Positions 37,501-46,786 are shown, counted from the first letter of the stretch. The stretch is 64,000 nt of DNA from Oleisolibacter albus (GCF_003336875.1 NZ_QGNJ01000012.1:62001-126000); one strand, 5' to 3'. Made by a program: numbers and translations. Notes: generated by a model not told the origin, from the letters alone.

Positions 37501-37844
37501 GGTTCCTCCTTGACGCAGTATTCGGGACACAGTGGTTGGGCGCCGCATTGGCCGCGCCGGGTGCGGGGTTCATCCCCGTTCGCCGCCAGCATCGGCGAAA
37601 GCACTGCCGGCCTCAACGGAAAAAACGCACGATCGTTCGTTATATGCGGTCTGTGGCCGGGTACGGACGTGGCCTGTCGGTCACAGGCCACGGCTCCAAG
37701 GACAGCGGGCCGGAGCAAGGGCTTTACAAACCGGGGACGCATCCGTATGCCTGCGCTCGAAATGCAAATCATTTGCATTATTAGTCTCAGTCCGGACTGG
37801 CGCAGCCTGTCCCGGCCCAACCGATCGGCGTCGACGAGGGGAAA
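37501..37844. other. Divergent intergenic region, CurA / TonB receptor
   Basis: About 340 bases. It contains the Fur-like palindrome (37761-37779) nearest the receptor gene. The rest is non-coding with no clear promoter hexamers for curA. Confidence 0.6.
37761..37779. promoter_or_regulatory. Fur-like operator upstream of the siderophore receptor
   Basis: Perfect 9-1-9 palindrome AATGCAAATCATTTGCATT, containing the alphaproteobacterial Fur core TGCAAAT-N-ATTTGCA. It lies 65 bases before the ATG at 37845. Iron-repressed expression of the receptor is inferred. Confidence 0.75.
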
Positions 37845-40010
37845 ATGAGGGGAACGATGATGCGGCACGGCGCGGCGATGAGCGGACACGGCACACTCCG
37901 CCCGGCCCTGCGCCGCGGGGCGGCCGCGGTGGCCCTGCTGGCCCTGGGCACACCGGCCCTGGCCCAGACCGCGACGTCGCCGGCCCCCTCCCAGACCGAG
38001 GAGGTGGTCGTCATCGGCCAGCGTCTCCCGGGCAGTTCGGCCGTGAAGAGCGATGCGCCGCTGATCGAGACGCCCATGTCCGTCAGCGTGATCGACGCGG
38101 ACCGGATCGACCTGCTGGGCCAGCTGACGGTCAACCAGGCCTTGCGCTACACCGCCGGCATCACGCCGGAGACGCGCGGTGGCGTGGTCACCCGCTACGA
38201 CCAGTTCACCCTGCGCGGCTTCGCCATCAACAACAGCTTCTATAACGGGCTGTCCGGCATGTATGCCGGCTGGTACGCCCTGATCCAGCCGGACGTGACG
38301 ACGCTGGAACGGGTCGAGGTCCTGAAGGGGCCGGCCTCGGTGCTCTATGGCAGCAGCACGCCCGGCGGTCTGCTGGATCTGGTCGGCAAGAGGCCGGTCG
38401 ACCATGCAGTCAACAGCGTCGATCTCACCGTCGGCAGCCGCGACCTGTTCGGCCTCAGCGCCGACCTCGGCGGCCGGGTCGACAGCGACGGGAAGGTGCT
38501 CTACCGGCTGGTCGCCACGGCCCGGCGCGGCGACGGCCAGGCCGTGACCACGGAAAACGAGCGCATGGTCCTGGCTCCCTCGCTGACCTGGAAAGCCGGC
38601 GAGAACACGACACTGACCCTGCTGGGCCTGTTCCAGCGCGACCCGAAGTCCGACGGCTATGGCGGCGTCCCGGCACTGGGGTCGGTCATGGACAACCCGC
38701 TGGGCAAGGTTTCGACCCGCTTCTATGACGGCGAGCCGGGCTTCGAACGCTATGACCGTACCCAGAAGATGGCGGGCTATGAGGTGGAGCACCGCTTCAA
38801 CGACATCTTCGCGGTGGAGCAGAACCTGCGCTGGCAGGATGTGGAGACGGATTACCGGCAGGTCTATGCCAGCGCCCTGGCCGCCGACAACCGGACCCTG
38901 TCCCGCGCCTCCATCTACTCCGTGGAGGATGCCGAGGGCGTGGCCGTCGATACACGGGCCAAGGCCGACTTCGCCACCGGCGCGGTGCGGCATATGGCTC
39001 TGGTCGGCGTCGACTACCAGACCCAGGACGCGACCATGGAGATCGGCTATGGCGCGGCGCCGAGCATCGACATCTTCAACCCGGTCTACGGCCAGACCAT
39101 CGCCCAGCCGCCGGTCTATTACGACATCGATATCGACTTCCATCAGACCGGCCTGTACGCCCAGGACCAGATGAAGCTGGACCGCTGGGTGCTGCTGCTG
39201 GCCGCCCGCCACGACTGGTACAAGCAGACCCAGACCGCGCGCCGGCCCCTGGCCGGCGAGCAGGTGGTCGACCAGGGCAAGACCACCTATCGCGGTGGCC
39301 TGCTGTATCATTTCGACAGCGGCTTCGCCCCCTACATCAGCTACAGCCAGTCCTTCGAGCCGGAGGGCGGCGTGGACTTCAATGGCCAGCCCTTCGACCC
39401 CACCAGCGGCGACCAGTGGGAAGCCGGCGTCAAGTATGAGACCCGGGACAAGCGCACCCTGGTCACGCTGTCCGCCTTCCGCCTGACGCGGGACAACATC
39501 ACCACCACCGATCCCGACCATCCCGGCTTCTCGATCCAGACCGGGGAGGCGCGGTCCCGCGGCGTGGAACTGGAAGCCCGCATCGGCCTGACCGAGACGG
39601 TGGAGGCCAATGCCGCCTACACCTACCTCGACATGGAATACACCAAGGACAACAGCGGCCTGAAAGGCAAGACCCCGACCGGCGTGGCCGAGAACACGGC
39701 CAGCCTCTGGCTCTACAACACCTTCCGCGACGGGGCCCTGAAGGGCCTGGGCCTGGGAGCCGGCGTCCGCTATGTCGGCAAGACCTGGGGCGATGCCGAA
39801 AACAGCTTCAAGGTTCCGTCCTACACGCTGGTCGATGCCGCCCTGCGCTATGACCTGCAGTCCCTGTCCGACGGGCTGGAGGGCTGGCGCCTGGATCTCA
39901 GCGTCAACAACCTGTTCGACAAGGAGCATGTCAGCTCCTGCTACTCCACCGCCTGGTGCTGGTACGGCGCCACCCGCACCGTCCAGGCCGGCCTGCGCAA
40001 GAGCTGGTAA
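37845..40010 (+). CDS. TonB-dependent siderophore receptor (FhuA/FpvA-like)
   Basis: Outer-membrane receptor for a ferric siderophore, 721 residues. A signal peptide ends near residue 41 (ALAQ). The plug domain runs from about 50 to 180 with EEVVVIGQR at the TonB-box region, TPMSVSVIDADRID, the RYDQFTLRGF loop and VLKGPASVLYGSSTPGG. The barrel fills the rest and ends TVQAGLRKSW with terminal tryptophan. Layout and sequence match the TIGR01783 siderophore class. ATGs at 37845, 37857 and 37860 are all possible starts, each with a GAGGGG-like site before it. The upstream Fur-like box supports iron control. No ABC transporter or siderophore synthesis gene is nearby. Confidence 0.93.
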   Translation: MRGTMMRHGAAMSGHGTLRPALRRGAAAVALLALGTPALAQTATSPAPSQTEEVVVIGQRLPGSSAVKSDAPLIETPMSVSVIDADRIDLLGQLTVNQALRYTAGITPETRGGVVTRYDQFTLRGFAINNSFYNGLSGMYAGWYALIQPDVTTLERVEVLKGPASVLYGSSTPGGLLDLVGKRPVDHAVNSVDLTVGSRDLFGLSADLGGRVDSDGKVLYRLVATARRGDGQAVTTENERMVLAPSLTWKAGENTTLTLLGLFQRDPKSDGYGGVPALGSVMDNPLGKVSTRFYDGEPGFERYDRTQKMAGYEVEHRFNDIFAVEQNLRWQDVETDYRQVYASALAADNRTLSRASIYSVEDAEGVAVDTRAKADFATGAVRHMALVGVDYQTQDATMEIGYGAAPSIDIFNPVYGQTIAQPPVYYDIDIDFHQTGLYAQDQMKLDRWVLLLAARHDWYKQTQTARRPLAGEQVVDQGKTTYRGGLLYHFDSGFAPYISYSQSFEPEGGVDFNGQPFDPTSGDQWEAGVKYETRDKRTLVTLSAFRLTRDNITTTDPDHPGFSIQTGEARSRGVELEARIGLTETVEANAAYTYLDMEYTKDNSGLKGKTPTGVAENTASLWLYNTFRDGALKGLGLGAGVRYVGKTWGDAENSFKVPSYTLVDAALRYDLQSLSDGLEGWRLDLSVNNLFDKEHVSSCYSTAWCWYGATRTVQAGLRKSW

Positions 40011-40026
40011 TACCCGTTTCGGGGCG

Positions 40027-40046
40027 CCCGGCGGCACGCCGCCGGG
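40027..40046. terminator. Hairpin after the siderophore receptor gene
   Basis: CCCGGCGGC / GCCGCCGGG with a two-base centre, 17 bases after the stop. No T-tract follows, so termination is uncertain. Confidence 0.35.
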
Positions 40047-40189
40047 GTCCCTGAAGGCGGCGCCGGCGACGGACTCCAGGCAACTGGTTCTGAACAGCCG
40101 GATACGGGCGGTCGGCACAGGGCAGACGTGGCGGCGATGCAGGCCGGGGAGGCTTGGCGTCGCCGCCGGCTTGCACTACGCTCAACCCC

Positions 40190-40963
40190 ATGACCCGGCT
40201 CGACATCCGCATCGTCCCGGCCCTGGCCGACAATTACGTCTACCTGTTGCGCGACACGGCGACGGGGGCGGTGGGCGTTGTCGATCCCGGCGAGGCCGAG
40301 CCGGTGCAGGCCGAGCTGGACCGGCAGGGCTGGCGCCTCAGCCACATCTTCAACACCCACCACCACGCCGACCACATCGCCGGCAACGAGGATCTGCGGC
40401 GGCCCACACGGGCGCCGGTGATCGGGCCGGAGGCCGACCGCTATCGCATCCCCGACCTGACCCAGGGCGTCGGCGACGGCGACCGGCTGCTGTTCGGACG
40501 GCATCCCGTGCAGGTGCTGGCCGTGCCCGGCCACACCAGCGGCCATATCGCCTTCTGGTTCCCGGACGATGACGTCCTGTTCAGTGGCGACACCCTGTTC
40601 TCGCTGGGCTGCGGCCGGCTGTTCGAGGGCACGCCGGCACAGATGTGGGCCAGCCTGCTGGCCCTGCGCGCCCTGCCGGACGCCACGCTGGTCCATTGCG
40701 GCCATGAGTACACCGCATCCAACGCCCGTTTCGCCCTCAGCATCGACCCGGACAACGCCGCCCTGCGGGAGCGCGCGGCCGAGGTCGAGCGGCTGCGCAG
40801 CACAGGCCGCCCCACGGTGCCCACGCGCCTGGGCCAGGAGAAGACCACCAACCCCTTCCTTCGCGCCGACGACCCCGCTCTGGCCGAACGCCTGGGCCTG
40901 GCCGGCGCCGACCCGGTGAGCGTGTTCGCCGAGATCCGCCGACGCAAGGATGTGTTCCGCTAA
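40190..40963 (+). CDS. gloB: Hydroxyacylglutathione hydrolase (glyoxalase II)
   Basis: Hydrolyses S-D-lactoylglutathione to lactate and glutathione, completing methylglyoxal detoxification. The start is ATG 40190, 257 residues, normal for GloB. The metallo-beta-lactamase zinc motif THHHADH is at about residues 54-60; the further ligands lie in PGHTSGH, FSGDTLF and HCGHEY. The C-terminal HAGH domain ends in KDVFR. It starts the gloB-GST-cupin cluster with 33- and 20-base gaps, a set linked by glutathione and detoxification. Confidence 0.95.
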   Translation: MTRLDIRIVPALADNYVYLLRDTATGAVGVVDPGEAEPVQAELDRQGWRLSHIFNTHHHADHIAGNEDLRRPTRAPVIGPEADRYRIPDLTQGVGDGDRLLFGRHPVQVLAVPGHTSGHIAFWFPDDDVLFSGDTLFSLGCGRLFEGTPAQMWASLLALRALPDATLVHCGHEYTASNARFALSIDPDNAALRERAAEVERLRSTGRPTVPTRLGQEKTTNPFLRADDPALAERLGLAGADPVSVFAEIRRRKDVFR

Positions 40964-40996
40964 CCCCTCCCCTCTCCCCGTGCCGGATTCCGCGCC

Positions 40997-41608
40997 ATGA
41001 AGCTGCGCTACAGCCAGACCAGCCCCTATGTCCGCAAAGTCATGATGGTGGCCCATGAGACCGGCCTTGCCGGCCGCATCGAGCTGGTGCCCACCGATGT
41101 CTGGGCCCCGGACAGCCCCATCGTCCGCGACAATCCCCTGTCGAAGATCCCGACCCTGGTGACCGACGACGGGCTGGTGCTGTTCGACAGCCCGGTCATC
41201 GCCGAATATCTGGACAGTCTGCAGGCGGGCCGCCGCCTGTTCCCGGCCGAAGGGCCGGCCCGCTGGATGGCCCTGCGCCAGCAGGCCCTGGGCGACGGCA
41301 TCTGCGACGCCTGCGTGCTGCGCCGGCTGGAGAGCCTCCGCCCCGAATCCCTCCGCTCCGCCGACTGGGACCGTCGTCAGGCCATGGCCGTGGCCCGCGC
41401 CCTGGACAAGCTGGAGGAGGAGGTGGCGACGCTGCCGCCCCCCGACGCCCCCACCATCGGCAGTCTGGCCATCCTGGCGGCCCTGGCCTATCTGGACTTC
41501 CGCTTCAGCGCCGAGAGCTGGCGCCGCGGCCGTTCCGCCCTGGCCCACTGGTTCGAGCAGGCATCGGCGCGGGAGAGCTTCCGCCTGACCCTGCCGCCGA
41601 CGGAATAA
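40997..41608 (+). CDS. Glutathione S-transferase family protein
   Basis: Soluble GST-fold protein of 203 residues. The thioredoxin-like N-terminal domain begins MKLRYSQTSPYVRKV with a catalytic-type serine region (Ser at about residue 6-9) and contains the cis-proline and glutathione-contact segment NPLSKIPTLV plus FDSPVIAEYLD. A helical C-terminal domain follows (about 85-195). It lies 33 bases after gloB and 20 before the cupin gene, so one transcript is likely. It may act in conjugation or isomerisation of electrophiles; the substrate is unknown. Confidence 0.92.
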   Translation: MKLRYSQTSPYVRKVMMVAHETGLAGRIELVPTDVWAPDSPIVRDNPLSKIPTLVTDDGLVLFDSPVIAEYLDSLQAGRRLFPAEGPARWMALRQQALGDGICDACVLRRLESLRPESLRSADWDRRQAMAVARALDKLEEEVATLPPPDAPTIGSLAILAALAYLDFRFSAESWRRGRSALAHWFEQASARESFRLTLPPTE

Positions 41609-41628
41609 CCCACCTGGAACGCCCCCCA

Positions 41629-42078
41629 ATGGATCAGCTCACCCCCGACCGCATCATCGCGCTGCTGGGCATGAAGCCGCACCCGGAGGGCGGGCATTAT
41701 GTGGAGACCTACCGCCACGTTCCGCCCGATGGCGGGCGTGGCGCCTCCACCGCCATCTATTTCCTGCTGCAGGCCGGGGAATATTCCCACTGGCACCGGG
41801 TGCGCGATGCCGACGAGGTCTGGCATTGGCATGCCGGCGCCCCGCTGGTGCTGACCGTCAGCCCCAACGGCCATGACGCCAGCGCCCACCATCTGGGCCC
41901 GGACCTTGCCGCCGGGCAGCGCCCGCAGCTGGTGGTGCCGGCCGGCCACTGGCAGACCGCCGTCAGCCTGGGCCGCTGGACGCTGGTGGGCTGCACCGTC
42001 AGCCCGGCCTTCGAGTTCGCAAGCTTCGAGATGGCCCCGCCGGACTGGCGCCCGACACCGCGGGCGCCGTCCCGCTGA
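41629..42078 (+). CDS. Cupin_5 family (DUF985) protein
   Basis: Small beta-barrel protein of 149 residues of the DUF985/cupin_5 family. The family start (LLGMKPHPEGGHYVETYR) is clear, and two cupin strands with metal-ligand-like histidines follow (SHWHRVRDADEVWHWHAG, about 51-69). The HWHRV and WHWH segments are typical. Biochemical role is unknown; family members have been suggested to bind a metal and a sugar or nucleotide ligand. It ends the gloB-GST cluster. ychF follows 156 bases later on the same strand. Confidence 0.9.
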   Translation: MDQLTPDRIIALLGMKPHPEGGHYVETYRHVPPDGGRGASTAIYFLLQAGEYSHWHRVRDADEVWHWHAGAPLVLTVSPNGHDASAHHLGPDLAAGQRPQLVVPAGHWQTAVSLGRWTLVGCTVSPAFEFASFEMAPPDWRPTPRAPSR

Positions 42079-42234
42079 GCCGCCGGGACGGCGGGACTGT
42101 GCACAGTCCCGCCGGCGGGGTCCCGTCCGCGCGGCGCGCCCTCCCACCTGCCCCGCGTGCCGGATGGTTGCCAAGCGGGGCCGGATCGCCCATAACCTGC
42201 GGCACTCCACGATCCAGCAGCGAAGTACCGACCC

Positions 42235-43332
42235 ATGGGTTTCAATTGCGGCATCGTCGGCCTGCCCAATGTTGGCAAGTCGACCCTGTTCAACGCCCTG
42301 ACCAGCACGGCGGCGGCGGAAGCGGCCAATTATCCCTTCTGCACCATCGAGCCCAATGTGGGCCGGGTGGGCGTGCCGGACCCGCGGCTGGACAAGCTGG
42401 CGGCCATCGCCAAGTCGCAGAAGACCATCCCGACCCAGCTGGAGTTCGTGGACATCGCCGGTCTGGTGCGCGGCGCCAGCAAGGGTGAAGGGCTGGGCAA
42501 CCAGTTCCTGGCCAATATCCGCGAGGTGGACGCCATCGTCCATGTGCTGCGCTGCTTCGAGGATGGCGACATCACCCATGTGGAGGGCTCCATCGGTCCG
42601 GTGCGCGACGCCGAGACGGTGGAAACCGAACTGATGCTGTCCGACCTGGACAGCCTGGAGAAGCGGGTGGTCCCGCTGCAGAAGAAGGCCAAGAACGGCG
42701 ACAAGGACGCCAAGGCCCAGGTCGAGCTGATGGAGAAGGTGCTGGCCGTGCTGCGCGACGGCAAGCCCGCCCGCACCGCCCAGGTGGACAAGGAGGAGCT
42801 GGAGCTGTTCAAGCAGATGCAGCTGCTGACCGGCAAGCCGGTGCTCTATGTCTGCAATGTGGAAGAGGCTAGCGCCGGCACCGGCAACAGCTTCTCCAAG
42901 GCCGTGGCCGAGATGGCGGAGAAGCAGGGCGCGGCCGCGGTGGTCATCTCCGCCGCCATCGAGGCCGAGCTGAGCCAGCTCAGCCCCGAGGACAAGCTGG
43001 ATTATCTGCAGTCGCTGGGGCTGGAGGAGCCGGGCCTGAACCGCCTGATCCGCGCCGGCTACGGCCTGCTGAACCTGCTGACCTTCTTCACCGTCGGCCC
43101 GAAGGAAGCCCGCGCCTGGACCGTGCGCCGCGGCGCCAAGGCGCCCGAGGCGGCCGGTGTCATCCACACCGATTTCGAGCGCGGCTTCATCAAGGCCGAA
43201 ACCGTCTCCTACGATGATTATGTGGCACTGGGCGGCGAGCAGGGCGCCAAGGACGCCGGCAAGATGCGCATGGAAGGCAAGGAGTATGTCGTCCAGGATG
43301 GCGACATCTTCCATTTCCGCTTCAACGTCTGA
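42235..43332 (+). CDS. ychF: Redox-regulated ATPase/GTPase YchF (Ola1)
   Basis: TRAFAC-class P-loop NTPase of 365 residues that binds ribosomes and modulates stress responses; it prefers ATP. Motifs are visible: G1 GLPNVGKST (about 8-16), G3 DIAGLVRGASKGEGLGNQFL, and NVEE in place of the usual NKxD (about 203-206), which is the family's hallmark. A C-terminal TGS domain ends HFRFNV. The length is normal. It converges with gpmA across a 320-base region. Confidence 0.97.
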   Translation: MGFNCGIVGLPNVGKSTLFNALTSTAAAEAANYPFCTIEPNVGRVGVPDPRLDKLAAIAKSQKTIPTQLEFVDIAGLVRGASKGEGLGNQFLANIREVDAIVHVLRCFEDGDITHVEGSIGPVRDAETVETELMLSDLDSLEKRVVPLQKKAKNGDKDAKAQVELMEKVLAVLRDGKPARTAQVDKEELELFKQMQLLTGKPVLYVCNVEEASAGTGNSFSKAVAEMAEKQGAAAVVISAAIEAELSQLSPEDKLDYLQSLGLEEPGLNRLIRAGYGLLNLLTFFTVGPKEARAWTVRRGAKAPEAAGVIHTDFERGFIKAETVSYDDYVALGGEQGAKDAGKMRMEGKEYVVQDGDIFHFRFNV

Positions 43333-43376
43333 TCCTGGTCCGGCCCGGACATGATCCGGGCCGCCAGGGCGTGACG

Positions 43377-43417
43377 GGGCCAGTATGACAGGGCCAGTAT
43401 GACAGGGCCGGCGTGAC
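43377..43417. repeat. 14-bp tandem repeat, two perfect copies and one degenerate
   Basis: GGGCCAGTATGACA at 43377 and 43391, then GGGCCGGCGTGAC at 43405. Intergenic. Confidence 0.85.
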
Positions 43418-43510
43418 GAAGGGGGCGGGCGACCGTCCCCTTTTTGCCGCCCGCCTCCGGGACGCGGCACGGGACAGCGGATTCCGGAAACAGAAGACGG
43501 TCTCCGGACG

Positions 43511-43539
43511 AAAAGGGGGAGCGGTGCTCCGCTCCCCCT
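43511..43539 (-). terminator. Intrinsic terminator of gpmA
   Basis: Minus-strand AGGGGGAGCGG / CCGCTCCCCCT 11-bp stem with a four-base loop and TTTT (AAAA at 43511-43514). It lies about 113 bases past the gpmA stop. Confidence 0.7.
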
Positions 43540-43651
43540 GATCCGGCCGTCCTGGTCTGTTGCCCTGCAACCTGACGGGCAGGCGCCCCGCCGGAGCACC
43601 GGATGGCGGTGCTGGCGACGACAGCCCGGTCCCGCTCGGCGGGAGCCGATA

Positions 43652-44344
43652 TCAGTCCAGAAAATAGCGGTCGGTCGCCTTCAGATCCTTGTCCAGCTCA
43701 TAGACGATGGGCTTGCCGGTGGGGATCTCGAACTTCACGATCTCGTCGTCGCCCATCTGCGACAGGTACTTCACCAGACCGCGCAGCGAGTTGCCGTGAG
43801 CCGCCACCAGCACGCGCTGGCCTGCGCGGATCTGCGGGGCGATGCTCTCGGTCCAGTAGGGCACCACGCGGGCCACGCAGTCCTTGAGGCTTTCGGTGCG
43901 CGGCAGCTGCTCCTTCGACAGGGCGGCATAGCGGCGGTCGGCGTCGGGCAGACGCTCATCGCCCTCGGGCAGGACCGGCGGCGCGATGTCGTAGCTGCGG
44001 CGCCAGATCAGCACCTGCTCCTTGCCGTGCTTCTCCGCGGTCTGGGTCTTGTTCAGCCCCTGCAGCCCGCCATAGTGGCGCTCGTTCAGGCGCCAGCTCT
44101 TGAACTGGGGCAGCCACAGCCGGTCCATGGCTTCCAGCGCCAGATTGCAGGTCTTGATGGCCCGCTTCAGCACCGAGGTGTGGCAGACATCGAAGTCGAA
44201 GCCGGCCGCCTTCAGCTTCTCGCCGGCCTTCCTGGCCTCTTCCACGCCCAGCGGCGAGAGGTCCACATCGGTCCAGCCCGTGAACAGATCTTCCTGGTTC
44301 CACACGCTCTGCCCGTGGCGGATCAGGACAAGCTTGGTCGTCAT
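43652..44344 (-). CDS. gpmA: 2,3-bisphosphoglycerate-dependent phosphoglycerate mutase
   Basis: Interconverts 3- and 2-phosphoglycerate in glycolysis and gluconeogenesis. The start is ATG 44344, 230 residues. The phosphohistidine motif [10 protein letters not shown] lies at about 7-16, [12 protein letters not shown] around residue 82-93, and the second histidine is in AAHGNSLRG near residue 180. The length matches dPGM enzymes. It is divergent from the AI-2E-family gene, 155 bases between start codons. Confidence 0.96.
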   Translation of the reverse strand: MTTKLVLIRHGQSVWNQEDLFTGWTDVDLSPLGVEEARKAGEKLKAAGFDFDVCHTSVLKRAIKTCNLALEAMDRLWLPQFKSWRLNERHYGGLQGLNKTQTAEKHGKEQVLIWRRSYDIAPPVLPEGDERLPDADRRYAALSKEQLPRTESLKDCVARVVPYWTESIAPQIRAGQRVLVAAHGNSLRGLVKYLSQMGDDEIVKFEIPTGKPIVYELDKDLKATDRYFLD

Positions 44345-44499
44345 CGCCGGGTTCCCCTTGGCTGCAGATTCAATCGTCTCGCTCCTATCACAGCCCCGAC
44401 CGCAACCCAAGCCCCAGACCGTGCAAAGACCCGCGCCACAGCGACGCGCTCGGGGTAGATCCGGAAGGAACCGGCAGCCTTCGGCACCGTTGCCTGTTC

Positions 44500-46404
44500 A
44501 TGGATGGCCCCCGCTCCGCAGGCAGCATGACCGACAGCGCCAGCTCCCCGCCGCCCCCGATCCCCTTGGATCCCGCGCGGTCCAGGCCACCCGATGCACA
44601 GACGGCCGTCATCGTCGGCGCCGCCGCGGTGCTGGTGCTGTATTTCGGCCGCAGCCTGCTGGTGCCGCTGGCCGTGGCCATCCTGCTGACCTTCGTGCTG
44701 GTGCCGCTGGTGCGCCGGCTGCGGCGGCTGCGCCTGGGACGGGTTCCGTCGGTCCTGCTGTCGGTGCTGGTGGCCCTGGGGGTGCTGACGGGGGTGTTCA
44801 GCGTTGTCGGCATGCAGCTGGTGGACCTGGCCAACAACCTGCCGAAATACGAAAACAATCTGGTGGCCAAGATCCGGGCGCTGCGTCCGGAGCCGGCCCA
44901 GGGCGGGTTGGTGGAGCGCACCAGCCGCGTGATCGAACATCTGGGCCGGGAGATCCGGGGCGCCACCGAGGCCGCCGAAGGGGCCGCCGGGCAGGCGGCG
45001 GAAGCGGTGCGGGAACCGGCCCCCCTGCGGGTTCAGGTGGAGCCGCCGCCGGCCACGCCGCTGGCCGTGCTGCAGGAGGTCGGCGGCCCGCTGCTGCATC
45101 CGCTGGCCAGCGCCGGCATGGTGCTGATCTTCACCGTGTTCATGCTGCTGCAGCAGGAGGATCTGCGCGACCGGCTGATCCGGCTGACCGGGGTCCAGGA
45201 CCTGAAGCGGACCACCCAGGCGCTGGACGAGGCGGCCCAGCGCGTCACCCGCTATCTGCTGATGCACCTGACGCTGAACCTGCTCTATGGCATCCCGGTC
45301 GGCATTGGCCTCTGGCTGCTGGGGGTGCCGAACGGTCCCTTATGGGGCCTGCTGGCCACGGTGCTGCGCTTCATCCCGTTTCTGGGGCCGGTCATCGCCG
45401 CCTGCTTCCCCGTGGCCCTGGCCGTGGCCGTGGACCCGGGCTGGACCCTGCCGCTGATGACCATCGGCCTGGTGGTCGCCATCGAACTGTTCAGCAACAA
45501 CGTGCTGGAACCCTGGCTGTACGGCACCAGCACCGGCATCTCGTCCCTGGCCGTGGTGCTGGCTGCCATCTTCTGGACCTCGCTCTGGGGGCCGGTGGGG
45601 CTGCTGCTGGCGACACCGCTGACCGTGTGCCTGGTGGTGCTGGGCCGGCATGTACCGCAGTTGGGCTTCCTGGAGGTGGCGTTGGGCAACCGCCCCGCCC
45701 TGCCACCGCCCGCCCGCATCTATCAGCGGCTGCTGGCGCGTGATCCGACCGAGGCGGCCGAGATCGCCGACGATCATTCCAGCACGGCCGAGCCGCCCGC
45801 TGCCGTCTATGACCGGCTGTTGCTGGGCGCCCTGCGCCTGGCCGAGCAGGACCGGCTGCGCAACGCCCTGGACGAGGAGACGCTGCAGACGCTGCTGACC
45901 GGCATGGGGGACGTGACCGGCTACTTCGCCGAGGATACCCAGACGGTGCCCCCACCTCCCTCCGGCGGGCGCATCCTCTGCGTGGCCGGCCGCTCACGCC
46001 TGGACGAGGCGGCTGCGCTGCTGCTGGCGGACCTGCTGCAACGTCAGGGCCGGCGGGCCGAGGTGGTCCCGTGCGAGTCGGTCAACAGCCGCCACATCGT
46101 CACGCTGGACCGGGGCGGCGTGGAGCTGGTGGTGCTGACCTATCTCAGCACCGGCAGCGGCCGGCACGCCCAGCGCCTGCTCCGGCGCCTGCGCCGGCGG
46201 GTCGGCCCGGAGGTGCCGATCCTGCTGGGCCTGTGGGATGGGGCAAGCCTGCCATCGCTGCCGCCGCCCGACGGACCCGAACAGCGGGTGACGAGCCTGC
46301 CGGACGCCCTTGCCGCCGTGGCGCGGTTGCGGCCGCTCGCCACTGACAGGCAGGAAGACGTCCAAAGGGGCGACCAGCCCGACAGGGCCGCACCGGCTGC
46401 CTGA
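44500..46404 (+). CDS. AI-2E transporter family protein with C-terminal soluble extension
   Basis: Predicted polytopic membrane protein of 634 residues. The TqsA/PerM-like AI-2E domain covers about 30-400 with N-terminal TM helices (residues about 35-75 and 85-110), the periplasmic amphipathic loop and the later helices (LRFIPFLGPVIAACF, LFSNNVLEPWLYG). Beyond it is a linker and then a soluble domain (about 488-580) beginning GGRILCVAGRSRLDEAAA and containing VELVVLTYLSTGSG. This has a Rossmann or cobalamin-binding-like alternation of strands and helices, without the DXHXXG histidine motif. A shorter start at ATG 44527 is possible. Function is unknown; AI-2E proteins include AI-2 exporters and Na+/H+ exchangers. 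Confidence 0.88.
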   Translation: MDGPRSAGSMTDSASSPPPPIPLDPARSRPPDAQTAVIVGAAAVLVLYFGRSLLVPLAVAILLTFVLVPLVRRLRRLRLGRVPSVLLSVLVALGVLTGVFSVVGMQLVDLANNLPKYENNLVAKIRALRPEPAQGGLVERTSRVIEHLGREIRGATEAAEGAAGQAAEAVREPAPLRVQVEPPPATPLAVLQEVGGPLLHPLASAGMVLIFTVFMLLQQEDLRDRLIRLTGVQDLKRTTQALDEAAQRVTRYLLMHLTLNLLYGIPVGIGLWLLGVPNGPLWGLLATVLRFIPFLGPVIAACFPVALAVAVDPGWTLPLMTIGLVVAIELFSNNVLEPWLYGTSTGISSLAVVLAAIFWTSLWGPVGLLLATPLTVCLVVLGRHVPQLGFLEVALGNRPALPPPARIYQRLLARDPTEAAEIADDHSSTAEPPAAVYDRLLLGALRLAEQDRLRNALDEETLQTLLTGMGDVTGYFAEDTQTVPPPPSGGRILCVAGRSRLDEAAALLLADLLQRQGRRAEVVPCESVNSRHIVTLDRGGVELVVLTYLSTGSGRHAQRLLRRLRRRVGPEVPILLGLWDGASLPSLPPPDGPEQRVTSLPDALAAVARLRPLATDRQEDVQRGDQPDRAAPAA

Positions 46405-46483
46405 CCGGTCCGGCGGCAACCAAAGGCGGCTGCCGGGCGTTTCCCGTCTGGGACCTATGACGGGTCACTGGAAGGAGAGACAG

Positions 46484-46777
46484 ATGAAACTGCATGGATC
46501 GATCGCCCTGCTGGCCCTGCTGCTGCCCCTGGCCGCCTGCGGCAGCTCCGGCGAGCAGCGGGCCGCCTCCGGCGGCTTGGGCGGGGCCGCGGCCGGCGCC
46601 CTGGTGGCCGGCCCGGTCGGTGCCGTGGTCGGCGCCGCCGCAGGCGGCGGAGGCGGCGCCGCCATGGATGAAGGCGTCGACAAGAAGGTGGAGGACGCCA
46701 CCAGGGACGACAAGCCGGCCACCGCCGGGCCGGCCGATGACCGGCCGGCCGGGGACACCCGCACCGGCCAGCACTAG
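46484..46777 (+). CDS. Small glycine-zipper lipoprotein
   Basis: Predicted lipoprotein of 97 residues. GGAAGGAG lies six bases before ATG 46484. The signal peptide ends at the lipobox LAAC (Cys at about residue 19). The mature chain has Gly/Ala-rich repeats (GGLGGAAAGALVAGPVGAVV, GAAAGGGGGAA), typical of glycine-zipper segments that insert into or span membranes, and an acidic and basic C-terminal tail with DEGVDKKVEDATRDDK. The function is unknown. It ends before a strong hairpin at 46787. Confidence 0.75.
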   Translation: MKLHGSIALLALLLPLAACGSSGEQRAASGGLGGAAAGALVAGPVGAVVGAAAGGGGGAAMDEGVDKKVEDATRDDKPATAGPADDRPAGDTRTGQH

Positions 46778-46786
46778 GACGGCGAA

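Larger units (their letters stand above)
43333..43651. other. Intergenic region between ychF and gpmA, hairpins and repeat
   Basis: About 320 bases between convergent genes. It holds a CGGCCCGGA/TCCGGGCCG hairpin (43341-43363) just after ychF, a 14-bp tandem repeat (43377-43417) and the gpmA terminator (43511-43539). No gene is evident. Confidence 0.6.

Noticed and set aside
45964-46250. Cobalamin-binding call for the AI-2E protein C-terminus
   Set aside because: No DXHXXG motif, so only a Rossmann-like description was kept.
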